From Rotaria macrura (lineage: Eukaryota; Rotifera; Eurotatoria; Philodinida; Philodinidae), in the NCBI GenBank assembly GCA_900239685.1, contig OENT01000442.1, positions 52,275 through 116,274 on the forward strand: a stretch of 64,000 nt of DNA. The letters run 5' to 3'. Under the pieces are notes generated by a model. That model saw nothing but the letters and a program-made list of their open reading frames with translations, was not told where the DNA came from and searched no databases. Made by a program: the position numbers and the translations under genes. Positions 1 to 13,600 of the stretch are shown here, piece after piece (position 1 is the first letter of the stretch; every line of letters begins with the position of its first letter).

Positions 1-3000
1 CGTTTAAGTTCAGATTCACCGCCACTACTACTGCAATCAACTAGTCCACAATTATATACACCTACTTCAGATAGTACACAACCTATTCCATGTCAAAGAA
101 CATTATCAAGTTCGCGTGGTAGACCAATTAAAACACGAAAAGATGATTATAGTACAACAACGACAGTTAACGTAAGCATTAATTTCTAAATCAATTTCTA
201 TTGCAAAATTTAAAATTGTGAAAAGTCAGTCTAAAGTCGATTGATTGAATGGAATAATTCGAATTGAAAAACTTCGACATTGAAGTAAAATAATAATCGT
301 GAATTTTGAGCGCAGATTTTGTTCATAATAAAGATCAGATTAGTGAAATCGTAGAAAGAACATTGTTTTTCATAAACTGTTTCATTCGAACTTTCATAGG
401 AAGGAAATGAATAGTATTCACTTGAATTCGAATCATTCATCTGTCGAATATGAACTCGTCGCGATTGAGAACTTTGCATTAGAGATCGATTCTTAAGGAG
501 TCAGACTTTTCCTTTGTAAATTTCCTATAGGCATTAACTGTAGTGTGAATGGAAACTATCTAGATTTAGACGCACGTGTATCATCACGAAATATATTCGT
601 TGGTTTTGTTTCTTTTTCTTCAGGAAAATCCATCGAATCAACAAGAAACAATGAAAGAAGATGAAAAACATCATTCAGCTACCATTTTATGTTCTTCGAA
701 TGAAGTTTATGCTGTTTCTCAGGTGCGGATATTGCTTTAAAATGAATTCCTTCATTTCTAAACATATTCTGTCTATATGAATAGGATATATGTGTTAGTT
801 GTGGTGGTATCGGTTTAAACGAAGAAGGTAGACTTATATCATGCTCACAATGTGGACAAAGTTATCATCCGTATTGTGTTGGATTCACAAAAATGGTTCG
901 TTTATATTCGTTTTGAAAGGAAGTGGTGTCTCCTCTAAAACTGATACCTTGCAAATAGTCTATCTTTTTGTTTCACTCATTTTCATTTTAACGATACTAA
1001 ATGAAACAATCTATCAGATATGAGAAATGTCATCTTGAAATTTGACAAGAAAAGTTCTAGCAGTATCGATGTATTTCTGTGTTTCAAAGTTCAAACAGTT
1101 TTTGTCTAGAAACCATAGAATTTTTTTTCTGATTTAATCTGATACACGTGCCAATTTCTCGAATTAAAATCATACAAGAGAAAGAGAAAATTTTTGTTTT
1201 TAATTTATAGTTTTATTTTAATTTAGTTTTCAAAAGTAATTTTTGACAAAGGTTGGCGTTGTCTCGATTGCACTGTATGTGAATGTTGTGGAAAAACAAC
1301 AGATGAAGCAAAACTTTTATTGTGTGATGATTGTGACATATCATATCATACGTATTGTCTTACACCACCACTCGATCATGTACCAAAAGGAAATTGGAAA
1401 TGTCAATGGTAAAAATTAGAATGATTTGACATTGATTTTTATTTTCAGTAGCAACGACAGCAATCCGTTGTAAGCATTAGATAGCCATTTGTTTTGTCGG
1501 TAGTCGAGCGAGGCGGTGAAATACGAGAAAATTCTAAATAACAAAATTATATAGAAATAATTACTTAAGAGTGGTAGACTACTAGGAAGCACATATTTGA
1601 TTAGCATGTACTCTTGAATTACATTGATAAATAATCAGAAGATACGTCAATGTACAAGTTATGGTTTTGTTAAATTTTCTAAATACATAATTCGTAACTT
1701 CTCTTACGATTTCATATTGTTCGAGTTGAGAAAACGTGAATTATATTCTATGTCATGGTCAGAAAACAGAAGAATTCTTCGATCACTTCTTTCTTGAAGT
1801 AAGATATTTTCATGTAGGAGAAACCTCGCTGAACTTTTAAGAAATCTAACCGTGAATATATTTCATTTGACAATGTCACTTTTAGAATTAATTAATGATT
1901 TTAAAATAGAAGCATGCGGTTAGTTTGTACTGCTGATACACAAATGACTTAAGAAGGTCTTTCAGTAGATTGAAACCTATAAAATGTGATCAAACAAATT
2001 CAGTGCATCGGTAAATAGTAGAGAATACTTTGAATTAATGAAATGATTGTCTTTCAGTTAGTCGTGGAATATGTGAATAGTTGAGTTTCTAATTGAACTT
2101 TCATTTGTTGATAGATTTTACAACTACTGAAAGCTCATTGAAATGTAAACCAGAGTGCACATGTTGTAATTGCAACATACTTATTTTAAAGAAGCATTTG
2201 TTTTGAAGTGTGCTCTATCCTTGTGACGTCTTAAACTTAAACTAATATTACTCTAAGTGTACGATGGTTTCCATGCCACCTATATTGATGATATTCATCG
2301 TAGATCCAGAATTTGAAATATTCCTAATTCATGTGTTGAACAGAACTGACACTTAACATTCAGAGCGAAATTCATAGAACTTGACTACATTTGACCGATA
2401 AACCAAACAATAAAAACTCTATGACGAATCTTTGTCCAACGCTAATAAAAACAAACGAAAATCCATTCATCTTCATTTCTTCGTAGGTGTGTTCGCTGTT
2501 TAAAATGTGGTTCAACAACACCAGGTATCGATTGTCAATGGGAAAATAATTATACGGAATGTGGTCAATGTTATTCATTGAATACGTGTCCATTGTGTTT
2601 ACGGAAATATCATATAGATGAATTAATAATACAATGTCGAAATTGTAATCGCTGGTGTCATAGCATGTGTGTAAATATATTTACAGAAGATATGGCCGAA
2701 AAACAATGTAATGAACAATCATTCTTATGTCTTCTGTGTAAAGCTGATCAATCAACATTAACCTTAATGCGTTCTTCATCTATTGACGATCAACAAATTT
2801 TACAAACTAAATCTGTAAAATTTGATGAAGGTGTTTACTTAACTGATCATGGTCTTGCACATATAAAAGCTATTCGACCAAAGTTATTGACAAATCCAAC
2901 AAGAAAATCCAAACAATTAATGAATAAAAATCAAAATTCATTTAAACGTACTAATTCATCGTTGATTAATGATGACGAAAGAAGTGATGAAGACAAAATT

Positions 3001-6000
3001 CATTTAACCAATGAACAACAAATTAAAAAATCTTCTATTAAAAAATATACAGGTAAATATTGATGTTATCATATGTTATCTTCTACGGTTTAACAGTACC
3101 CGACGAAGAACAAGATATATCTTCTTTATGATAAAAGAGAATTATTTAACACGTACACTATTCTTTCGATAGAAGCTATTGAATGTGTGTGTGTGAACAT
3201 TAAATTTTTACTCAAAAATTCATAGTAAAATTATCATATAAAATCGTATGGTGTTGATTTTTCTAAGGTCAACAGACAAAGTCTACTAACTTGTCGTTGA
3301 TCATTGACCAATGAAAGAGAGAATACCTCCAATAAATTTCCGAAAGCTTCAGATATTCACTTTCCTGATAAAAAAGAAAACACTATTCATATTGACAGAT
3401 CCCAAAAATATTAAGCTGATAGGATTAAACATGATGAATCAGAGCGTCATATGATATTTTAAATTAATCATCAAAATAAATTCGATAACATATCCTGTGT
3501 ACAATGTTTGGAGATATCAATAGATATTATTGAATATGTATTAAGATTTATGCGAGTATCCGTTGTTGTAAGCATCTCAGCTGTTTATTATCATATCAGT
3601 TAGTTTGAGAGTGGTTAGAAACATTTATTCAATAACATAGATGCCAATCGGAAAGATTCATTACATACATTTTTAGTCATAAGCATGTGTGTGTACATTC
3701 AAGGACAGTGTAATAACCGACTATTTTAAATGGAAGCTTTTCTCATATCCTACATATCAGTGGATAAAATAGTCAATATTGTTCTAGTAAGAAAAACAAG
3801 AAAAGTTTGAACTTTGTCAATTGATCGACTGAACAGAAATATTGAAAATCTCACTTGGTTTTTTTCGTTTCGTTGACTATTTTTGTAAATGCAGTCATCA
3901 TGACAGTTGTCTGTATGTTTGACATCAAAACCTGTTTAGATTTCTTATTTTTCTGCTCTGAATTAGACAGATGTTCCTTTTGTAGATTTCTAGTTTCTCA
4001 CTATATGTCATTCAACAAAATTGTGAAAACAATATTCAACTACTTCGTGAATAAATGAATATCAGTCATGATACATAGAAGTTGAATTCGATAGATATAC
4101 ATAAATATACGGTTAAATTCTGAATTCCTTTTAGTAAAACATACAATCGAGAAGTCAATCAATAATCTTTTAATTCATGAATTAAATTTCAAAAAAATTC
4201 TTTTATTACTATCAAACATAAAAGTTCAGAATACCTTGAAAATCCTAACGATCATCTTAAAAAGCAAACAAAGAAACACGAGAATGGCAAAGTGTCTTTG
4301 ATTGCAATTGACAGATTCATCAAGATTTTTAAAAGAAAATAAATTCCAATGAAATCATCAACTACACTTATGACAGCCACCTTAAGCTTTCAAGTACATG
4401 AAAAACATGGAGTCTTATATTGTATTAACTATCGAAATAGTTCATTTCTTTTCCATATGTGATAACAAAGTTCACTTTTGCTTTGAAAAACTTTTCATAA
4501 AATCAACAATGATGAGTACTCTATGAGATACAATATGAAAACATTTAACTTAATGTAAATTAATGGGAAAATTTTTGTTTCAATTTACTTTGATTTATCA
4601 AGGTTTCATCGTTTAGATTCTTAAAATATTTTTTTAAATCAACTCTAATTGATTAGTCAATTTTTCTTGCTGTAATTCAGGTATTGGTGGATTCATAGTA
4701 AAAATTCGTGGTAATCGTCGTCGTCAAGATCTACTTCATATGGATAGTGAACTATTACGTACGAAAAATAAACGTTTAAGAAAAACAATTCTTGAAGAGC
4801 ACATGCCACCAGAAATGCAGGTAAACAAAAATCATTGTTATTTTCTTTTAGTTTCTCTATGCATATGTTGCATTTGAATTTTAGGAAGCATTTTTTGGTA
4901 TGCAGCTTGCTAATCAAAATCAAGCGAAGAATCCACTAGAAGAAGATTTCGTATATGATGATCAATCAATAGTAAATTTAAAACTCTTAAATAATGAATA
5001 TTCAATTCAACTTGATACTGATACAATCAAATATTTAACGACAAAAAAAAAGTCACCACTATCCATATCAAATGATGATGAAAATGAAATGCGTATGAAC
5101 ATAGTAGAAAAACTTACATGTTCGATATTAGATGATTTCGTTTTAATTTTAGAACCTATTTTTGGTAATGAAGAATTTACTGATTTAGTTGATTATATAC
5201 TTAATCCAGTTCCGAATCCACCATGTAAAATTTATGCGCATTGTTTTCGTTTATCTATGCATCTATTTGATTCTTAGGTAATTCATCGGGTGACATTTGG
5301 GAATTTATTGAATTTGTAGATCAACCTAATCAAAATGATAATTCGTCAGGTAATTGAAGATTAATATAAACAAAAACTCGTTGCAGTCTTTCACTAGAAT
5401 CTACAATAATATTTGATTAGTATCTGCCATGCTGTTTGTGTCTAGGATGAGATTGTTTTGTTTGTTTCCTTCCTATTTCATTGCAAAACAAAACAAACTT
5501 GGTGATTCCTTAACGTCACAGAAGACACTAAACGGTTTCAAAGTTTGACCTATTCGAAGAAGTTTGAATTCAACAGAATGTCTTCAGCAAACAGGTCAAT
5601 GAAAATTTTGACGACTTCGAGTAATCATGACATAGATTTGAATTACTTTCGAATTAACTACAATCTTAAGATTTCTCTAACAATATTGATTTGTCTCTAA
5701 TAGTATAATTTGTCGTTTTTTTTTTGACAATAGTTCATGATAATTTCGAAGATAACTGTTGTGAATCAATATTTTTCATTTCTATGTATGTTTAGTTATG
5801 GATTGGTCAAATAACAGTATTTTTCAAACAAATAATCCGAATCAAATCATTCGAAATATGGCTCGTGAATTAGAAGAATCAACAGTTGGACCATTACAAA
5901 ATCCGTTAATTACTGAAACGAATAAACCTTTGATTTGTCACGAGTAATTCTTCATTGATTGCAATTTGACTATCTGTCTATTCGTTCATTAATATAATTC

Positions 6001-7182
6001 TTAACTATTTAGTTCAATGTCATGGTTACCAACATCACCACATTTAAATCAGGCAACATTAATCAATGGAAATTATTCTTGTTCAGATGGACGATCATTA
6101 TCAGCAGGTATTTGAAATCCATATTTATTCGATAGTGTTGTCTTGTATTACGATATATTATTAGTTCAATCACCAGATTTAAATCGTTCAAATTTTAATC
6201 TTAAACGTAATCAAATGTCCATGAGTATTGATGAATCGTATCATTTATTTCAAACATATCAACAACAGATACAAAATGATAATTTACAAAAATCGATGAT
6301 TAATGATAAGCAACCATACATGACACACGTACAATATCCAATACAACAATCAACATCTTTTCAACAGCATTCAGTGAGGAAACACAATTTCGTGTATTTT
6401 TAACGTTGTTTAGTTTTGAAAATTTTCAGTTGCCATCACTCGATCTTCATACATCACCGTCATCATCATTCGGTAAAGATTCTTCTAGTTCATTTAACAC
6501 GAAAACTAATAAATATCAATTTAAAACACCAGCTTGTAATTACTTGTATTCAACAAATCTTATCACGTGTTTTTTTTCTTCTTCTAATTACTATTCAATA
6601 GGTTCTGAGTTCTTGCAACAATATCCTCTACATTCATCTCCAATGCGATCAACATCATGCTTCGCTGTTTTATCTTCTTCGTCGCCATCGCCATCAACAA
6701 CAACAACGACAATAAATGGACATCGAATGAATTCGAATTTCGATACATCCTATTCCGAAACTAATCTAACGACAAATAGTAAAAAGTCTTCAACACGTAT
6801 GGATATATTGCAAAGTAAATCGGATGTTTTTCTTTTCATTTTGACTTACTAACGTCATCGTTGTATATCCTATACTTTAGATGTGCCAACGGATGTGCTT
6901 GAAAAGATTGATGAAGTTATATTAAATGTCATTGCTGGCCATGGTGACATTCCAATTCAGTCTGAAACTCATACACGTCATCGTTATCAATCCCGTTTAT
7001 CATACAATGAACAGCATAATGTTATATGTGATTCATCGTATATGCCATTAAATCACGAACATCAAATAACAGAACAATATGATTATTTTCCATCAGCATC
7101 ATCATCTCAAGAATCAGGACGTACTGTTGTAGCTGAACTTATATCAACAATATTATCCAATGGTGCATCATCAACCATGTGA
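1..7182 (+). CDS. KMT2C: KMT2C/D-type H3K4 methyltransferase, PHD-finger half (LPT-like), 5' end outside window
   Basis: Fourteen exons traced: 1-171, 624-722, 785-895, 1227-1408, 2487-3052, 4681-4820, 4885-5224, 5278-5349, 5796-5943, 6013-6107, 6165-6373, 6430-6535, 6602-6814, 6881-7182. All junctions are GT-AG and in phase. The first exon has an AT-hook-like RGRPIK. Next comes a cluster of PHD fingers with the family motifs [23 protein letters not shown] and WKCQWCVRC, then [15 protein letters not shown]. The segment around [14 protein letters not shown] matches the conserved stretch after the KMT2C/D PHD cluster. The rest is Ser/Thr/Asn-rich and probably disordered. In animals this half reads histone tails within the nuclear COMPASS-like complex. 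The last exon runs into TGA at 7180-7182, with AATAAA at 7407-7412. If a weak acceptor at 7638 is used instead (donor after 7178), the frame continues into the SET half as one protein of 2557 visible residues. Family assignment is sure; the split is uncertain. Confidence 0.85.
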
Positions 7183-7633
7183 TTTCTTCTTGTTTTCTTT
7201 TCTTCCGGTCCGTGTTTGGTGCTGCTTCTTTCTTTTTGCATTTTGTCTTCCATTTGTCTCATTTGTATTATGAGCCAATGCAATCAACATCCGGTTGTGA
7301 ACAAGTTTCTTTCATTTTTTTTGTGATTTAAGTTATAGATTTTGCTTCCGGTTATACTAGCCATTGAAAACTTCAACTTCCAGGGATTATGTTTTGAAAA
7401 GATAAAAATAAAATCCAGATTGATTGTTTTGTGTGTGTGTGTATGCTACTTGTTTTATGTTGTTCGATAAAGAACTTGTAGATAATGTCGCATTTCATTT
7501 TTTCTTCTCTTGATTTTTTTTTGTTTTGTCTTTTATCCTATTTTAGATGTATATCGTCTGCTGATATCAGCAAGAACAGTATTTATATATGTATATGTAT
7601 GAAAAGAAAAGACTTATCGAATGTTGATCGATA
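7183..7633 (+). other. Junction between the two KMT2C/D halves: UTR/intergenic or intron
   Basis: Non-coding. It holds AATAAA at 7407-7412, a short GT repeat near 7430-7442, a pyrimidine-rich tract ending in TTTTAG at 7541-7546, and a 5-codon upstream ORF at 7547. Cis-splicing to 7547 would hit TAA just before 7634, so that strong acceptor cannot join the two halves in frame. It would suit spliced-leader trans-splicing, which is known in bdelloid rotifers. The in-frame cis alternative, an acceptor ending at 7638, has no pyrimidine tract. Confidence 0.5.
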
Positions 7634-10600
7634 ATGAGCGAATCAATATCAGCACCACCATCAACTAAACTCGATATTATAACAGATAATGTTTATACAA
7701 CAGATGGTACAACACAGCATATCCGTACAATTACAAGCAATACAAATACATCAACTATTGTCAATACACCACGTACGCCAACAGACGTAAGAGTTTATCG
7801 TTCACCAATGATACGAACAGCAAGTATTGATAATTCAAATAATCCATCGAAATCTATGTAAGAAACAAGATCACAAAAACAAAATATTTTTATTTTCTTT
7901 ACAATCGATTGCTTTCTTTTCTTTAGGACGATCGTCGTTCAAAATCCATTTGAAGATTCCATACGACATATTGAAGATGTACGAACCACATTGAAATTTT
8001 TCGTATGAGAAGTGTTAGAAAAATTGATTTGTTTTCTTGGCATTCGGACATTTTCTTGGGAAAATTGAATTTCGACTTCGCTTAAGTTCAGGATAGACAA
8101 AACTTGAAGTCATTTCATGTTCATTCGAAGTTCTCATAGTAATTTTAGCAGACACTTCTCAAGAACGACTATTTTACTTATTTATCTAAAAATTTTCGTC
8201 TAGCTTCTAGAAAATAGATCTAATTTGAATTTCCTTGACCAAATGCGAAAACTACTTGATAGCACATACCTTAATACAAATACTTTCTTCTTGAGAAAAT
8301 ATCAATTTTTTTTCGAATTGAGTCCTTTTGTTTATGATAAACTAGTCTCATCAAGAATACATCCTCAGCTTATTTTATAATACAGCTACTCATGTGCCCT
8401 ACTTGTCGAAATCTTCATTACATCGAAATCGTTTTCTTCCGCTTCGCATAATTCCGATCATCGAAATTCTTCATTGGTTGTTCTTTGATTAAAAAATTGG
8501 AATATTCAGAAATATTTAAATTATCTGTGCAAAAATTTTCAGTTGAATAGAATAAAAGTTTCATGAAGATCATCATCTATCAGGATGTGTTCATTAGAAT
8601 AATTTATTAAAAAAGATATCCCATGGTATATTTGTTCGCTGATGTTTTCTCTTTGATCTATTTTTAAAATTGCAGTTTATTAGGTTTTCATGTTTTCCAA
8701 TAATAAAACATGTTCAAAAGAGTCACATTCATCTACAGCCTACTATTATACTGCAATATCTGTAAAGCACTGTATTCTTTTCACATTCTACAGAACTGTC
8801 ATGATAGATTTACCCTCAAGTCAAAATTATTTTGACACTTAGAAAATTTTCCATATCAGATTAATAACTTCGATGAAAGGCATAGACAAAGAATAAACTT
8901 TGAAAAGAACAAGAAACATTTTTCTTCTTTCTCTTTTGAAAGCCGTCGAATGACCCATCGGGTGCAACAAAATATCTTCTTCATTCGCCATCACCATCAA
9001 AACAACACACTATAGGTAATGTACAGTCGCCTCGTACAATATCTCGAACTCCAACACCTGGTACACCACATCAACCGTCTGATGATGTATCAATGCCGTC
9101 TCCATCAATGGCACCCAATCTTCAACGTCATCCATCACAACAAACACGTCCGCAACCTCCACCACAATCATCAAATAATGGTACATTGACAAATATATCC
9201 ACAGCTCGTAATATTGTTCCACAACAACCTCAATCAGTTCAAAATCATGTTCGTTTCAATCAAGATCTACTAAGTAACTATGGCATTAATGTTCCTATGA
9301 CACGACAGTCATCACAGTCAGGTACAACTGAACCATCACCACCACCATCTAATTCAACATCCGTTACATCATTAATTCCTCTTCCGTCACCATTACCAAA
9401 TAATTTAGGTGTTAATATGCATCATATGAATCAAGCATCAATAACGCCAACTATCATTGGTATTTTTCCTACACATCAAACATCTTCTCAAGCAACAGGC
9501 ACAAACAATAATTTTCTATCTCCACAACAGACGAAATCAGATAATCATCATACAATTTCATCGCATAACCCACACCATTCGCTTTCATCATCGGCTCACC
9601 AAGCACCAACAGGTATTTATGTTAATACTCGTCCTATGCTTTCACCATCTATAACAACTGTTACTGGCATTGGTAAAATTAAACAACAACCACAACCGCA
9701 ACAACAACAACCAATAAGATCTGGAATGCCAATCAATGGTGCGCCTTCAGGCCCATCGACAGTTGTTTTACGTTATCCACCTATGATACAACAACCACAA
9801 CCACCACAACAACATGTTTATTCAATGATGAAATCAAGAATGATACCACCAAATACCTTTGGATCTCGTGGAGCCCCACCACCACCACCTCCTCAATTGA
9901 TTATGCAACAAGCACCTATGCAACAACAAGCATCTATTATCTATGATCCCAATAGCCTCTATCGAACGACTGGTCAACAACAACAACAACCGCCACCACC
10001 TCTACCAACACCACAGCAACAAGTACAACAATCACTAAATTCCCTTCAACCAAATTCACATATGACTGATACTCTTATGAATCAACAAAAACATCAGCAT
10101 TCACAATCTATGTCACAGCAAGTTCTTCATCTACCATCGGGTATGCTTACTACAGATGATAATATTCTTAAATCTTTATTACAAATCAATCCACAAGCTG
10201 TAAGTCGTGTTTTTCGTTCTTTGAAAAAAATACTTATCTGATTTACTCTTCTTTGCTATGCAGAATTCCGAAGAAATAGCCGCATTGAAGGCACGAACGA
10301 ATACTTCAATGTCAAATGGTATTTCAACTGATAGTAATGATCCATTTGAAAACTCTCAAATGAATATTCATGATAATTCAACACATAATTATTCGAGTAG
10401 CCATCATCATATGTATAATCCATCACTAAATACTCAAATCCATACAAATCAAACTGGATCAACCGTACCGAATGCTAAAATACCAAAATCACGTAAAAAA
10501 CGTAAACCTAACGATCTCAATACATCGTTTGAAGATGATGTACGAACGAAAGCACGGAAACGTAAAAGTATGTCGAAAAAGATGATTATATTAATTTTAA

Positions 10601-13600
10601 TAAATTTTCTTCTTCCTTCGTTTTATTTAGAGAAAGGTACAGAAGAAACAGAAAAGTTTGTTGAACATTCATTACAACAATTACGTGATCTACCTATGTT
10701 AACACCACTTGAACCATCGATTGATATTAATAATGATTTATCATTGCCACTGCCATTTGATTTACCCGACAAAAAATATCAATATCAAGGTGAATTCGGT
10801 CATGTTTTTCTTGAAACTATTCATGATTACTATCGGCCATATCGAAAGCCCCCTGCTAAACCAGTATCATTGCCGAATTGTATGCTTTCAGAAAATAATA
10901 ACATCAGTAGCAAAACTAAATGTACTCCTATTTCTTTCTTTCTAGCTTCAAATCCATTATCAATGCTAGAACGACGTTATCGTTTATGTTCGACATTACT
11001 TGATCATCCTCCAAGTCTACCATCACCACCATTAGCTATTGATTCAAATGATAAACTATCTGATCTATTAATGAACGAACAAAATAATGATATACGGGAT
11101 GATGAAAGTATTATATCAACGTCAACATTAGCTGATGATGATCTTATTATAAATAATATGGAAACAGATAACATCAGACTACTTAAAACATTGTCATCGA
11201 ATAATGATTTAAGATCTTTAAGTCCTGTGTTCATATCTAACGATATATTAACAACAAAGAACAGTGAATCATTATTAGTACCATTATCAACAACAATAGC
11301 AACGCAAGATATTAAAAAAGAAATGATGGATCCAACAACCACAAGTGCAACATCGGTTGGAAATGAAATTGACAAAAAAGATCGACCTATCGTTGAAGGA
11401 ACAGATAAGGTAAATCAATCTTCCATGAATCAGTTTTATTTTTACGGTGTTATCCGATGATAGATATAGTCTTATGTGAGAATTTCTTCGCAGGATTAAT
11501 TACAGTTGAGATCAAGAGATTTCATGTTTCATACAGAACGAAACTCATCGCATTAGTTTCTTCGATATGAAAATGGTACACTTGTCGGATCGCTTATCTA
11601 AATATCCTGAATGCTCATAATTGATAGTCTTAGAAGATACTTGACGTTTGTCATAGTTCGTGTTGTTTTTTCAATAGTTGAAATGTTGAAACAAAAGAAA
11701 ACTGTAATTTTTTTAAATTAGAATTTGAAACTACAGAAACAACATTGTAGAAAAGTAAAAGAATTGCAAATATTTTCGAATTCTTCAGTTTTGAAGTTAA
11801 ACTTAATGATATTCGATTGTCAACATAATACAATGAAAACATACAAATTACTTCTTCACATTCCTTTTCTATGGTTAATAAGCACAAATCACTTCATTCT
11901 TCTATCACTCATTGCTTGTCTTTCGGATCGTTTAATAAATTTCATCCTATTGCAATGCTATGTTTACATATTGTCAACAATATAGGTATTGTTGATACTC
12001 GAGTTATCGTCGACGAAACTATTGAACATGCAAACTTTATATTAGGCTATTCAAATAATCTATTCAAAATACATAGTTCTCAAGTTGGATACAATATTTC
12101 ATTTTAAAGAACTCCCTTGTCAAAAAAAATTCATGCTCATTATTGGTTAGCATATTTCTTATACAAACCACGAGAGAAATCGGTTTACCATCATCTATTC
12201 ATTGTTTTTCTTTTTCTAAAAACCAACTAGGTATCTGTTACATTAACATTAACAACTGAAGCAGCAAATAATGTTCAAAGTGTGATTGCTGCTGTCGCCG
12301 ATTTACTTAAAATAGCATATCCATCAACATTTGATGTTCATCAAACGTTAAATAATAATTCTAATGTTCACTATTCATCATCGTTCGATCCCAATTGTCA
12401 ATGTTCAACAACAATAAATAACAATAATAGTACAAATAATAGTTCAACTAATTTTTTATCATCAACAATACCTCAAATATCGAACATAAGTCGGTCATTA
12501 TCAACATATAAAATTGGTCGAGAAACAAGTGTTAGTATACAATCATTAATTGAAATGCAACCAAAATTTTGTCGAAATTGTACACAACGTTTAGCAGCAG
12601 ATAATCTATTTAAAAAACGTTTAACTGAATTACCAGCAGCTGTAAGAGAATTAATACCCAATTCTGAACCGTTCGTGTACTTTTGTAATGAACAATGTTT
12701 TAATACATGTTTATCAATGACAAATAATCAACAACAAACATTAACTATAAATACATCAATTAATACTTCACCAACAATTAAAAATGAACCGATGGAAACA
12801 ACAACATCACCACCATGTACCCCTAATGATGTCAACGGTTCGCCAAATGGACGTTCTCGACGTTTATCTCTTAAGCGACGACAGGATAATCTTAATAAAG
12901 TAACAATAGAAATAATCCTTTGTTTGAATTAATTTATTGTAAACATTCTTCTAGTCAAACGGTGATAAACGATGGAAAGATATACGATGGAAACGATGGG
13001 ATCCAAGTGTCACATTAAAAACTGTTATACGACCATCGAATACACATGAAATCGAACAATTAATATCGGACATGAAACTACCATTATCACGAAATGCTAA
13101 ACAAGATAAAAGAATTTGTGCTTTTTGTAATGGTATTGGTGATATGGCAACCAATGGACCTGGAAGGTAAGATTTATTTGATATGTTTGGAAACGAGATA
13201 TTTATGTGGTTTTGTTCTTCATAGATTACTGAATCTTGATGTTGGTCAATGGTGTCATTTGAACTGTGCTCTATGGTCAACAGAAGTCTATGAGACAGTT
13301 AGTGGTGCATTAATGTGTGTTGAACAAGCTTATAAACGTTCAATTAATACAGAATGTGCATCATGTAAACAGAAAGGTGCCAGTTTAACATGTTTTTTTC
13401 AACGTTGTCCAAATACATATCATTTTCCATGTGCTGTTAATAATGGTTGTGTTTTTTATAAAAATAAAGTAAGTAAAAAAGAAAAACTTAACTAAAACGG
13501 GCGTATCTTTTTTTGTATGTTAAATATTATTTTTTATATTTATTTATTTTTTATTCCAGACGATTATGTGTCCTGTTCATGCTTCACGCACGACGGCAAT

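Noticed and set aside
6536-6601. In-frame 66-nt segment read as coding in the KMT2C/D PHD half
   Set aside because: It has GT-AG ends, a pyrimidine-rich 3' part and no homology, so I treat it as an intron. Because its length is a multiple of three, coding cannot be fully excluded. The same applies to 10880-10945.
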